DNA of 64,000 nt. It comes from Cephalotus follicularis. Lineage: Eukaryota > Streptophyta > Magnoliopsida > Oxalidales > Cephalotaceae. The notes beneath the pieces were generated by a model that did no database searches, had not been told where the DNA came from, and saw only the letters and a list, made by a program, of their open reading frames with translations. The stretch is taken from contig BDDD01001950.1 of the NCBI GenBank assembly GCA_001972305.1, positions 23,307 to 87,306 on the forward strand, given 5' to 3'. Below, piece by piece: positions 1-13,594 of the stretch. The translations under genes and the position numbers were made by a program. Position 1 is the first letter of the stretch, and each line of letters opens with the position of its first letter.

Positions 1-3000
1 TTTGACTGAATGAAGGATTAAATTGACTTTCTAGACAACAATAATAAGTCGTTTGGCCTCTAGTCAGTGAAATCACTTATATGTACCACGGTTTAAGTGT
101 TTGACTTAACGATGGCACATATTACCTTCCTAAGTGCAAAACATAAGGACCTTCGCTCCTGGAAGCCCAAGTGACCTTCATATACACCAAGGGTGAAGTG
201 TTTCAGTTAAGGAAATGTCAAATTGTAATCATAAGTGCCAAACATGAAGCTCTTGCCTTCTGGGAGGTCAAATGCCCTTGTTATGTGCGTTGGTAAAGAG
301 TTTGACTTAAGAAATACTTAAAATGCATTCCAAGTGCCAAAAATGAGTCATGGCTCCCACAAGCCCAAATGACCTTCTTTTGTGCCGTGGGTGAAGTGTT
401 TGACTGAACAAAAGCCTAAATTGACTTTCTAGACACCAAAGATGAGTCCTTGGTGTCTAGCAGGCTGAATCACTTATAGGTTTCACGGTATAAGTGTTTG
501 ACTTAACGCAGGAACATATTACCTTCCTAAGTGTAAATATAAGGAACTTGGTTCCTGCAAGGCCATATGACCTTCATATGTGCCAAGTGTAAAGTTTTTG
601 AGTTAAGGAATGACCAAATTTCCATCCTAAGTGCCAAGCAATAGGATCTTGTCATTCGGGAGCCCAAATGCCCTTGTTATGTGCCTTGGTAAAGACTTAG
701 GGTTACGACATGCTTAAATTGCCTTCCTAAGTGCCAAAAATGACATCATGCCTTCAAGAAGGCTAAATGATCTTCTTATGTGCCAGTGCTAAAGTGTTTG
801 ACTGAATGATGGCTTAAATTGACTTTCTTGACACCAAACATGAGTCCTTTGCCCTCTAGCTGGCGAAATCCCTTATATGTGCCACGGTTTAAGTGTTTGA
901 CTTAATGAGGGAACGTTTTACCTTCCTAAGTGCAAAACATATGCACCTTGGCTCCTGGAAGGCCAAATGATCTTCATATGTACTAAGTGAGAAGTCTTTG
1001 AGTGTAGGAATACTGAAATTTCCATCATAAGTGCCAAACATGAGGCGCTCGCCTTCCAGAAGGTCAAATGCCCTTCTTATATGCCTTGGTAAAGAGTTTG
1101 ACTGAAGAATTGCTTAAAATGCCTTCCTATGTGACAAAAAATGAGGCCATGGTCCCAGAAGGCTAAATGACCTTCTTATCTATCACGGGTGAAGTGTTTA
1201 ACTAAATGAAGGCTTAACCTGACTTTCTAGACACCAAAGATGAGTCCTTTGGTCTCTAGCTAGCCGAATCACTTATTTGTGACACGGTTTAATTGTTTGA
1301 CTTAACGAAGGCACATATTTCCTTCCTAAGGGTAAAACATAAGGACCTTCACTCCTGAAGGCCAAATGACTTTCATATGCACCAAGGGTGAAGTGTTTGA
1401 GTTACGAAATGTTCAAATTACCATCTTAAGTGCTAAACATGAGGCTCTTGGCTTTCGAGAGGGCAAATGCCCTACTTATGTGCCTTGGCAAAGTGTTTGA
1501 CTGAAGAAATGCTTAAATTGCCTTCCTAAGTACCAAAAGAGAGGTCATGGCTTCCACAGCGCTAAATGACCGTCTTATGTGCCAATGGTGAAGTGTTTGA
1601 CTGAATGAAGGCTTAAATTGACTTTCTAGACAACAAACATAAGTCCTTTGGCCTCTACCAATTCGAATCACTTATTTTCGACACGGTTTAAATGTTTGAC
1701 TTAACGAAGGCACATATTTCCTTCCTAAGAGTAAAACATAAGGACCTTGGCTCCTAGAAGGCCAAATGACTTTCATATATGCCAAGGGTAAGGTATTTGA
1801 GTTAAAGAATGGTCAAATTTCCATCCTAAGTGCCAAACATGAAGCTCTTGCCTTCTGACAGATCAAATGCCCTTCTTATGTGCATTGGTAAAGAGTTTGA
1901 CTGAAGAAATGATTAAATTACCTTCCTAAGTACAAAAAAATGACATCATGCCTTCCAGAAGGCTAAATGACCTTCTTATGTGCCAATGGCAAAGTTTTTG
2001 ACTGAATGAAGGCTTTGAAATTGACTTTCTAGACACCAAACATGAGTCCTTTGGCCTCTAGTAGGCGAAATCACTTATATGTGCCACGGTTTAAATGTTT
2101 GACTTAACGAAGGCACTATTATCCTGGCTCCTGGAAGGCCAATTGACTTTCATTTGTGCCAAGGGTGAAGTTTTTGTGTTAAGCAATGGTCAAATTGTCA
2201 TCCTAAGTGTCAAACATGAGGGTATTGGATTTCGAGAGGCCAAATGGCCTTCTTATGTCCCTTGGTAAAGACTTTCACTGAGGAAATAATTAAATTGCCT
2301 TCCTCGGTGCAAAAAATGAGGTCATGCCTTCCCGAAGGCTAAATATGACCTTCTTATGTGCTAATGGTGAAGTATTTGACTTAATGAAGGCTTAAATTGA
2401 CTTTCTGGACACCAAACATCAGTCCGTAGGCCTCTAGCAGATGAAATCACTTATATGTGTGACGGTTTAAATGTTTCACTTAACGATTCACATATTTCCT
2501 TCAAAAGAGTAAAACATACGGACCTTGGCTCATGGAAGGCCAAATGACTTTCATATGTACCAAGGGTGAAGTGTTTGAGTTAAGGGATGGTCAAATTGAC
2601 ATCCTATCTGCCAAACATGAGGATATTGGCTACAAGGCGGCCAAATATCCTTCTTAAGTGTCTTGGTAAAGAGTTTGACTTAAGGAATGCTTAAATTACG
2701 TTCCTAAGCGCCAAAAATGAAGCCATGGCTTCCAGAAGGCTAAGTGACCTTCTTATGTGCCAATGGTGAAGTGTTTGACTGAATGAAAGCTTAAATTGAC
2801 TTTCTAGACACCAAAGATGACTCCTATGGTCTCCAACATGCCAAATCATTTATATGTACCACGGTTTAAGTGTTTGACATAAAGAAGGCACATATTTCAT
2901 TCCTAAGTGCGAAACATAAGTACATTGGCTCCTGGAAGGCCAATTGACTTTCATATGTGGCAAGGGTAAAGTTTTTGAGTAAAGGAATGGTCGAATTACC

Positions 3001-6000
3001 ATCCTAAGTGCCAAGCATGAGGCTCTTGGATTCCGGGAAGCCAAATGCCCTTCTTGTGTGCCTTGGTAAAGACTTTCACTGAGGAAATACTTAAATTGCC
3101 TTCATAAGTGCCAAAAATGAGGTCATGCCTTCCCGAAGGCTGAATATTATCTTCTTATGTGCCAATGGTGAAGTATTTGACTGAATGAAGGCTTAAATTG
3201 ACTCTCTAGACACCAAACATGAGTCCTTTGGCCTCTAGCAGATGAAATCACTTATATGTGTGTCGGTTTAAATATTTCACTTAACGAAGCACATATTTCC
3301 TACAAAAGAGTAAAACACACGGACCTTGGCTCCTTGAAGGCCAAATGACTTTCATATGTACGAAGGGTGAAGTGTTTGAGTTAAGGTATAGTCAAATTGC
3401 GATCCGAAGTGCCAAACATGAGGCACTTGGTATCCTGGTTGCCAAATGCCCTTCTTATCTGTGTTGGTAAAGAGTTTGACTTAAGAAATGCATTAACTGC
3501 GTTCCTAAGTGCCGAAAATGAGGCCATGGCTTCCAGAAGGCTACATGACCTTTTTATGTGCCAAGGGTGAAGTGTTTGACTGGATGAAGGATTAACTTGT
3601 GTTTCTAGACACCAAAGATGAGTTCTTTGGTCTCCAGAAGGCCAAATCACTTATAAGTGCCACGATTGAAGTGTTTGACTGAACGAAGGTACATATTTCC
3701 TTCCTATGTGCAAAACATAAGGACCTTGACTCCTAGAAGGCCAACTAACTTTCATATATGACAAGGGTGAAGTATTTGAGTTAAGGAATTGTCAAATTTC
3801 CATCCTAAGTGCCAAACATTAGGCTCTTGGCTTCCGGGAGGCCAAATGCCCTTCTTATGCGCCTTGGTAAAGAGTTTGCCATAAGAAATGCTTAAATTCG
3901 TTCCTAAGTTCCAAAAAAGAGGTGATGGCTTCTAAAAGGCTAAATAAAATTCTTATGTGCCAAGGGTGAAGTGTTTCACTGAAGAAGGCTTAAATTGACT
4001 TTGTAGACACCAAGGATGAGTCCTTTGGTCTCTAGCAGGCCAAATCACTTATATGTGCAACAGTTTAAGTGTTTGACTTAACAAAGGCACATATTTCCTT
4101 CCTAAGTGAAAAACATAAGGACCTTGGCTGCTGGAAGGCCAAATAACTTTCATATGTGCTAAGGGTGAAGTGTTTGAGTTATGGAATGGTCAAATTTCTA
4201 TCATAATTGCCAAACATGGATCTTGTCTTCCGGAAGGTTAAATGGCCTTCTTATGTTCCTTGGTAAAGACTTTGACATAATAAATTCTCAAAATGCCTTC
4301 CTGAGTGCCAAAAATGAGGCCATGGCTCCCAGAAGGACAAATGACCTTCTTATATGCCACGGGTGAAGTATTTGACTGAATGAAAGTTGAAATTGACTTT
4401 CTAGACACCAAAGATGAGTCATTTGGTCTCTAGCAGGCCGGATTACTTATATGTGCCATGGTATAAGTGTTTGACTTAACGCAGGAACATATTACCTTCC
4501 TACGTGTAAAATATAAGGACCTTGGTTCATGGAAGGCCATATGACCTTCATATGTGCCAAGGGTGAAGTTTTTGAGTTAAAGAATGATCAAATTACCATC
4601 CTAAGTGCAAAACATTAGTGTCTTGGCTTTTGGTAGGCCAAATGCCCTTGTTATGTGCCTTGGTAAAGACTTTGACTTAAGAAATGCTTAAATTGCCTTC
4701 CTAAGTGCCAAAAATGACATCATGCCTCCCAGAAGGCCAAATGGTCTTCTTATGAGCCAGTGGTGAAATGTTTGACTGAATGAAGACTTAAATTAACTTT
4801 CTTGACACCAAACATGAGTCCTTTGGCCTCTAGTCGGCGAAATCACTTATATGTGCCAAGGTTTAAGTGTTTGACACAGCGAGGGCATAATTTACCTTCC
4901 AAAGTGCAAAACATAAGGACCTTGGCTCTTGGAAGGCCAAATTATCTTCATATGTGCTAAGGGTGAAGTGTCTGAGTTAAGGAATGGTCAAATTGCTATC
5001 ATAAGTGTCAAAATGAGTCTCTTGCCTTCTGGACGGTCAAATTCCCTTCTTTTGTGCCTTGGTAAAGAGTTTGACTAATAAATGCTTAAAATGCCTTCCC
5101 ATGTGCCAAAAAATGAGGCCATGGTCCCAGAAGGCTAAATGACCTTCTTATGTGCCACGGGTGAAGTGTTAACCTAAATGAAGGCTTAAGCTGACTTTTT
5201 AGATACTAAAGATGAGTCCTTTGGTCTCTAGCTAGCCGAATCACTAATATGTCACACGGTTTAAGTGTTTGACTTAACGAAGGCACATATTTCCTTCCTA
5301 AGTGTAAATCATAAGGACCTTGGCTCCTAAAGGATAAATGACTTTCATATGTGCCAAGGGTGAAGTGTTTGAGTTAAGGAATGGTCAAATTACCATCATA
5401 AGTGCTAAACAGGAGGCTCTTGGCTTCTAAGAGGTCAAATTCCCTTCTTACGTGCCTTGGTAAATAGTTTGACTGAAGAAATGCTCAAATTGGCTTCCTA
5501 AGTGCAAAAAGAGAGGTCATGGGTTCCACAGGGATAAATGACCTTCTTATGTGCTAATGGTGAAGTGTTTGACTGAATGAAGGGTTGAATTGACTTTCTA
5601 GACAACAAACATAAGTCCTTTGGCGTCTAGTAGGTGAAATCACTTATATGTACCACGGTTGCACAAGGCTAAATGACCTCCTGGAAGTCCAAATGACCTT
5701 AATATGTGCCAAGGGTGAAGTGTTTCAGTTAGGGAATGGTCAAATTTCCATCATAAGTGCCAAACATGAGGCTCTTATCTTCGGGGAGGTGAAATGCCCT
5801 TCTTATGTGCCTTGGTAAAGAGTTTGACTTAAGAAATGCTTAAAATGCCTTCCTAGGTGCTAAAAATGAGGTCATGGCTCCCAGAAGGCCAAATGACCTT
5901 CTTATGTGCCACGGGTGAAGTGTTTGACCGAATGAAACCTTAAATTGACTTTCTAGACACCAAAGATGAGTCATTTGGTCTCTAGCAGGCTGAATCACTT

Positions 6001-6437
6001 ATATGTGCCATGGTATAAGTGTTTGAATTAACGCAGGAACATATTACCTTCCTAAGAGTAAAATATAAGGAACTTGGTTCCTGGAAGGCCATATGACCAT
6101 CATATATGCAAAGGGTAAAGTTTTTGAGTTAAGGAATGATCAAATTGCCATCCTAAGTGCCAAACATTAGGTTCTTGGCTGTCGGGAGGCCAAATGGCCT
6201 TCTTATGTTCCTTGCTAAAGACTTTGACTTAAGAAATGCTTAAGTTGCCTTCCTAAGTGCAGAAAATGACATCATGCCTTCCGGAATGCTAAATGATCTT
6301 TTTATGTGCCAATGGTGAAGTATTTGACTGAATAAAGGCTAAAATTGACTTTCTTGATACCAAACACGAGTCCTTTGGCCTCTAGTCGGCGAAATCACTT
6401 ATATGTGCCACGGTTTAAGTGTTTGACTTAATAAGGA

Positions 6438-9400
6438 CACATATTACCTTCCTAAGTGCAAAACATATGTACCTTGGCTGGTACAAGGCCAAAAGATCTT
6501 CACATGTACTAAGGATGAAGTGTTTGAGTTATGGAATGCTCAAATTTCCATCATAAGTGCCAAACATGAGGCTCTCGCCTTCCGGAAGGTCAAATGCCCT
6601 TCTTATGTGCCTTGGTAAAGAATTTGACTGAAGAAATACTTGAAATGCCTTTCTAAGTGTCAAAAATGAGGGCATGGTCCCAGAAGGCTAACTGACCTTC
6701 TTAAGTGCCACGGGTGAAGTGTTTAACTAAATGAAGGCTTAAGCTGACTTTCTAGACACCAAGGATGAGTCCTTCGGTCTCTAGCTATCCGAATCACTTA
6801 TTTGTGACACGGTTTAAGTGTTTTACCTAGAGAAGGCACATATTTCCTTCCTAAGTGTAAAACATAAGGTCCTTGGCTCTTGAAGGCCAAATGACTTTCA
6901 TTTGTTCCAAGGGTGAAGTGTTTGAGTTATGGAATGGTCAAATTACCATCCTAAGTGCTAAACATGAGGCTTTTGGCTTCCGAGAGGCCAAATGGCCTTC
7001 TTATGTGCCTTGGTAAAAAGTTTGACTGAAGAAATGCTTAAATTGCCTTCCTAAGTACCAAAACAAGGGTCATGGCTTCCACAGTTGTAAAAGACCTTCT
7101 TATGTGCCAATGGTGAATTGTTTGACTGAATGAAGGCATAAATTGACTTTCTAGACAACAAAAATAAGTCCTTTGGCCTCTAGGTAGCCGAATCACTTAT
7201 TTGTGACACGGTTTAAGTGTTTGACTTAATGAAGGCACATATTTCCTTTCTAAGTGCAAAACATAAGGACCTTTGTTACTAGAAGGCCAAATGACCTTCA
7301 TATGTGCCGAGGGTGAAGTTTTTAAGTTAAGGAATGATCAAATTTCTATCCTAAGTGACAAACATGAGGATCTTGGCTTCCGGGTGGACAAATGCCCTTC
7401 TTATGTGCCTTGGTAAAGACATTGACTTAAGAAATGCTTAATTTGCCATCCTACGTGCAAAAAATGACATCATGCATTCCAGAAGGCTACATGACCTTCT
7501 TATGTGCCAATGGTGAAGTGTTTGATTGAATGAAGGATTTTAAATTGACTTTCTTAGGCACCAAACATGAGTCCTTTGGCCTCTAGCAAGCGAAATAAAT
7601 TATATGTGCCACGGTTTAAATGTTTGACTTAACGAAGGCGCACATTTCCTTCATAAGAGAAAAACATAAGGACCTTGGCTCCTAGAAGGCCAAATGACTT
7701 TCATATGTGCCAAGGGTGAAGTACTTGAGTTAAGGAATGGTCAAATTGCCATCATAAGTGCCAAACATGAGGCTCTTGGCTTCCTGGAGGCCAAATACCC
7801 ATCTTATGTTCCTTGGTAAAGAGTTTGACTTAAGAAATGCTTAACTTGCCTTCCTAAGTGCAAAATTGAGGCCATGGCTTCCAGAAGGCTAAGTGACCTT
7901 CCTTTGTGCCAACGGTGAAGTGTTTGACTGAATGAAAGCTTAAATTCACTTTCTAGACACCAAAGATGACTCCTATGATCTCCAGCAGGCCAAATAACTT
8001 ATATGGGCCACGGTTTAAGTGTTTGACTTAATGAAGGCACATATTTCCTGGCTCCTGGAAGGTCAATTGGCTTTCATATGTGCCAAGGGTGAAGTTTTTA
8101 GGTTAAGGAATGGTCAAATTGCCATCCTAAGTGGCAAACATGAGGGTATTGGATTCCGGAAGGCCAAATGGCCTTCTTATGTGCCATGGTAAAGACTTCA
8201 ACTGAGGAAATACTTAAATTGTCTTCCTAAGTGCAAAAAATAAGGTCATGCCTTCCCGATGGCTAAATATGACTTTCTTATGTGCGGATGGTGAAGTATT
8301 TGACTGAATGAAGGCTTAAATTGACTTTCTAGACACCAAACATGAGTCCTTTGCCCTCTAGTAGGCGAAATCACTTATATGTGCGACGGTTTAAATGTTT
8401 CACATCACGAAAGCACATATTTCCTTCCAAAGAGTAAAACATATGGACCTTGGCTCCTGCAAGGCCAAATGACTTTCATTTGTTCCATGGGTGAAGTGTT
8501 TGAGTTAAGGGATGGTCAAATTGCCATCCTAAGTGCCAAACATAAGGCTCTTGGCTAACAGGTGGCCAAATGCCCTTCTTATGTTTGTTGGTAAAGAGTT
8601 TGACTTAAGAAATGCTTAAACTGCGTTCCTAAGTGCCAAAAATGAGGCCATGGCTTCCAGAAGGTAAATGACCTTTTTATGTGCCAAGGGTAAAGTGTTT
8701 GACTGGATGAAGGCTTAATTTGACTTTCCAGACACCAAAGATGAGTCCTTTGGTCTCCAGAAGTCCAAATCACTTACAAGTGCCACGATTGAACTGTTTG
8801 ACATAACGAAGGCACATATTTCCTTCCAATGTGCAAAACATAAGGACCTTGGATCCTAGAAGGCCAAATGAATTTCATATATGCCAAGGGTGAAGTGTTT
8901 GAGTTAAGGAATTGTCAAATTCCCATCCTAAGTGACAAACATTAGGCTCTTGGCCTCCGGAAGGCCAGATGCCCTTCTTATGCGCCTTGGTAAAGAGTTT
9001 GTCATGAAAAATGCTTAAATTCGTTCCTAAGTGCCAAAAATGAGGTCATGGCTTCGAGAAGGCTAAACAAAATTATTATGTGTCAAGGGTGAAGTGTTTG
9101 ACTGAGTGAAGGCTTAAATTGACATTGTAGACACCAAAGATGAGTCGTTTGGTCTCTAGTAGGCCAAATCACTTATATGTGCAACGGTTTAAGTGTTTGA
9201 CTTAACAAAGGCACATATTTCCTTCCTAAGTGCAAAACATAAGGACCTTGCCTCCTAGAAGGCCAAATGACTTTCATATGTGCTAAAGGTTAAGTGTTTG
9301 AGTTAAGGAATGGTCAAATTTCTATCATAAGAGCCAAACATGAGGCTCTTACCTTCCGGAAGGTCAAATGCCCTTCTTATGTGTCTTGGTAAAGAGTTTG

Positions 9401-10009
9401 ACTTAAGAAATATTTAAAATGCCTTTCTGGTTGCCAAAAATGAGGTCATGGCTCCCAGAAGGCCAAATGACCTTATGTATCACGGGTGAAGTGTTTGACT
9501 TAATGAAAGTTTAAATTGACTTTCTAGATACCAAAGATGAGTCCTTTGGCCTCTAGCAGGCTAAATCACTTGTATGTGCCACGGTATAAGTGTTTGGCTT
9601 AACGCAGGAACAAATTACCTTACTAAGTGTAAAGCATAAAGACCTTGGTTCCTTGAAGGCCATATGACCTTTATATGTGCCAAGGGTGAAGTTTTTGAGT
9701 TAAGGAATGATAAAATTGCCATACTACAAAGTGCGAAACATTAGTATCTTCGCTTTCGGGAGGCGAAATGCCCTTCTTATGTGCCTTGGTAAAGACTTTC
9801 ACTTAAGAAATGCATAAATTGCCTTCCTAAGTGCCAAAATCACATCATGCCGTCCAGAAGGCTAAATGATCTTCTTATGTGCCAATGGTGAAGTGTTTGA
9901 CTGAATGAAGGCTTAAATTGACTTTTTCTACACCAAACACGAGTCCTTTGGCCTCTACACAACGAAATCACTTATATCTGCAACGATTTAAGTGTTTGAC
10001 TTAACGAGG
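6438..10009. repeat. Higher-order repeat copy 1 (~3.57 kb, nine 398-bp units)
   Basis: Private variants in this segment recur about 3570 bp to the right in the same order. Examples: a shortened D subunit (ATATTTCCTGGCTC) near 8043 and 11614; TATCTTCGCTTTCGGGAGG near 9745 and 13315; the B variant AAATTCGTTCC at about 9022 and 12591; the C variant with TTTTAAATTGACTTTCTTAG near 7540 and 11115. A common offset across nine units shows a higher-order repeat and not chance similarity between neighbours. Confidence 0.85.
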
Positions 10010-13000
10010 GCACATATTACCTTCCTAAGTGCAAAACATATGCACCTTGGCTCCTGGAAGGCCAAATGATCTTCGCATGTGCTAAGGATGAAGTGTTTGA
10101 GTTAAGGAATGCTCAAATTTCCCCCTTAAGTGCCAAACATGAGGCTCTCACCTTCCAGAAGGTCAAATACCCTTCTTATGTGCCTTGGTAATGAGTTTAA
10201 CTGAGGAAATGCTTAAAATGCCTTTCTAAGTGCCAAAAATGAGGGCATGGTCCCAGAAGGCTAAATTACCTTCTTATGTGCCACGGGTGAAGTGTTTAAC
10301 TAAATGAAGGCTTAAGCTGACTTTCTAGACACCAAGGATGATTCCTTTGGTCTCTAGCTAGCCGAATCACTTATTTGTGACAAGGTTTAAGTCTTTGACT
10401 TAACGAAAGCACATATTTCCTTCCTAAGTGTAAAACATAAGGTCCTTGGCTCCTGAAGGCCAAATGACTTTCATATGTGCCAAGGGTTAAGTGTTTGAGT
10501 TATGGAATTGTCAAATTACCATCCTAAGTGCTAAACATGAGGCTCTTAGCTTCCGAGAGGCCAAATGCCCTTCTTATGTGCCTTGGTAAAGAATTTGACT
10601 GAAGAAATGCTTAAATTGCCTTCCCAAGAGCAACAATAGAGGTCATGGCTTCCACAACGCTAAATGACCTTCTTATGTGCCAATGGTGAATTGTTTGACT
10701 ACATGAAGGCATAAATTGACTTTATAAGCAACAAACATATGTCCTTTGGCCTCTAGCTAGCCGAATCACTTATTTGTGACACGGTTTAAGTTGTTGACTT
10801 AATGAAGGCACACATTTCCTTCCAAAGTGCAAAACATAAGGACCTTTGTTCCTGGAAGGCCAAATGACCTTCATATGTGCCAAGGGTGAAGTTTTTAAGT
10901 TAAGGAATGATCAAATTTCCATCCTAGGTGCCAAACATGAGGATCTTGGCTTCTGGGTGGTCAAATGCCCTTCTTATGTGCCTTGGTAAAGACTTTGGCT
11001 TAAGAAATGCTTAATTTGCCTTCCTAAGTGCAAAAAATGACGTCATGCCTTCCAGAAGGCTAAATGACCTTCTTATGTGCCAATGGTGAAGTGTTTCACT
11101 AAATGAAGGCTTTTAAATTGACTTTCTTAGACACCAAACATAAGTCCTTTGGCCTGTAGCAGGCGAAATCACTTATATGTGCCACGGTTTAAATGTTTGA
11201 CTTAACGAAGGCGCACATTTCCTTCCTAAGAGCAAAACATAAGGACCTTGGCTCCTAGAAGGCCAAATGACTTTCATATGTGCCAAGGGTCAAGTATTTG
11301 AGTTAAGGAATGGTCAAATTGCCATCCTAAGTGCCAAACACGAGGCTCTTGGCTTCCTGGAGGCCAAATACCCTTCTTATGTTCCTTGGTAAAGAATTTC
11401 ACTTAAGAAATGCTTAAATTGCCGTCCTAAGTGTCAAAACTGGGGACATGGCTTCCAGAAGGCTAGGTGACCTTCTTATGTGCCAACAGTGAAGTGTTTG
11501 ACTGAATGAAAGCTTACATTGACTTTGTAGACACCAAAGATGACTCCTATGGTCTCCAGCATGGCAAATCACTTATATATGCCACGGTTTAAGTGTTTGA
11601 CTTAACAAAGGCACATATTTCCTGGCTCTTGGAAGGCCAATTGACTTTCATTTGTGCCAAGGGTGAAGTTTTTGAGTTAAGGGAATGGTCAAATTTCCAT
11701 CCTAAGTGGCAAACATGAGGGTATTGGATTCCGGGAGGCCAAATGGCCTTCTTATGTGACTTGGTAAAGACTTTCACTGACGAAATACTTTAATTGCCTT
11801 CCTAAGTGCAAAAAATGAGGTCATGCCTTCCTAAAGGCTAAATATGGCCTTCTTATGTGCCAATGGTGAAGTATTTGACTGAATGAAGGCGTAAGTTGAC
11901 TTTCTAGACACCAAACAAGAGTCATTTGCCCTAGCAGATGAAATCACTTATATGTGCGATGGTTTAAATGTTTCACATCACGAAAGCACATATTTCCTTC
12001 CAAAGAGTAAAACATATGGACCTTGGCCCCTGGAAGGCCAAATGACTTTCATATGTTCCATGGGTGAAGTGTTTGAGTTAAGGGATGGTCAAATTGCCAT
12101 CCTAAGTGCCAAACATGAGGCTCTTGGCTTCCAGGTGGCCAAATGCCCTTCTTATGTGTGTTGGTAAAGAGTTTGACTTAAGAAATGCTTAAATTGCATT
12201 CCTAAGTTCCAAAAATGAGGCCATGGCTTCCAGAAGGCAAATGACCTTTTTATGTGCCAAGGGTGAAGTGTTTGACTGGATGAAGGCTTAATTTGACTTT
12301 CTAGACACCAAAGATGAGTCCTTTGGTCTCCAGAAGGCCAAATCACTTATAAGTGCCATGATTGAAGTGTTTGACATAACGAAGGCACATATTTCCTTCC
12401 TATGTGCAAAACACAAGGACCTTGACTCCTGGAAGGCCGACTTTCATAAATGGCAAGGGTGAAGTGTTTGAGTTAAGGAATTGTCAAATTCCCATCCTAA
12501 GTGCCAAACATTAGGCTTTTGGCCTCCGAAAGGCCAAATTCCCTTCTTATGTGCCTTGGTAAAGAGTTTGTCATGGGAAATGCTTAAATTCGTTCCTAAG
12601 TGCCAAAAATGAGGTCATGGCTTCTAGAAGGCTAAAAAAATTCTTATGTGCCAAGGGTGAAGTGTTTGACTGAATGAAGGCTTAAATTGACATTCTAGAC
12701 ACCAAAGATGAGTCCTTTGGTCTCTACCAGGCCAAATCACTTATATGTGCAACGGTTGAAGTGTTTGACTTAACGAAGGCACATATTGCCTTCCTAAGTG
12801 CAAAACATAAGGACCTTGGCTCCTGGAAGGCCAAATGACTTTCATATGTGCTAAAGGTGAAGCGTTTGAGTTAAGGAATGGTCAAATTTCCATCACAAGT
12901 GCCAAACTTGACGCTCTGACCTTCCGGAAGTTCAAATGCCCTTCTTATGTGCCTTGGTAAAGAGTTTGACTTAAGAAATGCTTACAATACCTTCCTGGTT

Positions 13001-13580
13001 GCCAAAAATGAGGCCATGGCTCCTAGAAGGCTAAATGACCTTCTTATGTGTCACGGGTGAAGTGTTTGACTAAATGAAAGTTTAAATTGACTGTCTAGAC
13101 ACCAAAGATGAGTCCTTTGGCCTCTAGCAGGCCAAACCACATATATGTGCCATGGTATAAGTGTTTGGCCTAACGTAGGAACAAATCACCTTCTTAAGGG
13201 TAAAATATAAAGACCTTGGTTCCTGGAAAGCCATATGACCTTCATATGTGCCAAGGGGAAGTTTTTGAGCTAAGGAATGATCAAATTGCCATACTACTAA
13301 GTGCCAAACATTAGTATCTTCGCTTTCGGGAGGCGAAATGCCCTTTTTATGTGCTTTGGTAAATACTTTGAATTAATAAATGCTTAAATTGCCTTCCTAA
13401 GTGCGAAAAATGACATCATGCCCTCCAGAAGGCTAAATGATCTTCTTATGTGCCAATGGTGAAGTGTTTGATTGAATGAAGTCTTAAATTGACTTTCTTC
13501 ACACCAAACATGAGTCCTTTGGCCTCTAGTCGGCGAAATCACTTATATGTGCCAGGGTTTAAGTGTTTGACTTAACGAGG
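10010..13580. repeat. Higher-order repeat copy 2 (~3.57 kb)
   Basis: This is the second adjacent copy of the nine-unit higher-order repeat, collinear with 6438-10009. Its right edge coincides with the broken left end of the retrotransposon at 13581. A third copy continues at 17634, but at the position equivalent to 11042, so about 1.03 kb of the expected sequence is missing there. Confidence 0.83.
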
Positions 13581-13594
13581 TCCCAAATTCTATT

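Larger units (their letters stand above)
1..13580. repeat. Satellite array, block 1 (398-bp repeat of four ~100-bp subunits)
   Basis: The block is a head-to-tail array whose landmarks, such as GATGAGTCCTTTGG, recur about every 398 bp (near 445, 843, 1241, 1638). Each repeat holds four subunits of 99-101 bp in fixed order: A (AAATTGCCATCCTAAGTGCC, then CTCTTGGCTTCC), B (TTAAATTGCCTTCCTAAGTG, then CATGGCTTCC), C (TTGACTTTCTAGACACC, then TCTCTAGCAGGCC) and D (GGCACATATTTCCTTCC, then CCTTGGCTCCTGG). All four end in a similar block, TATGTGCC followed by a GTGAAGTGTTTGA-like string, so they probably arose from one 100-bp ancestor. Copies differ by scattered substitutions and small indels. One irregular join lies at about 5655-5690, where most of a D subunit is replaced. 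I see no conserved reading frame. The family is not one I recognise by name. Confidence 0.95.

Noticed and set aside
3381-3650. A minus-strand open frame containing GDQRTHLWCLES, with relatives at 8579-8773, 12152-12346, 35083-35352, 38918-39187, 41169-41438 and 44687-44887, as a conserved protein family.
   Set aside because: The similarity follows the satellite itself. The frames lie over the same B-to-C subunits each time, are broken in most units by substitutions and indels, and have no recognisable domain or promoter.
1-13580. CRISPR-like appearance of regularly spaced short repeats.
   Set aside because: The intervals between conserved strings are themselves repeated homologous sequence, not unique spacers, and the context is plant satellite DNA with LTR retrotransposons.
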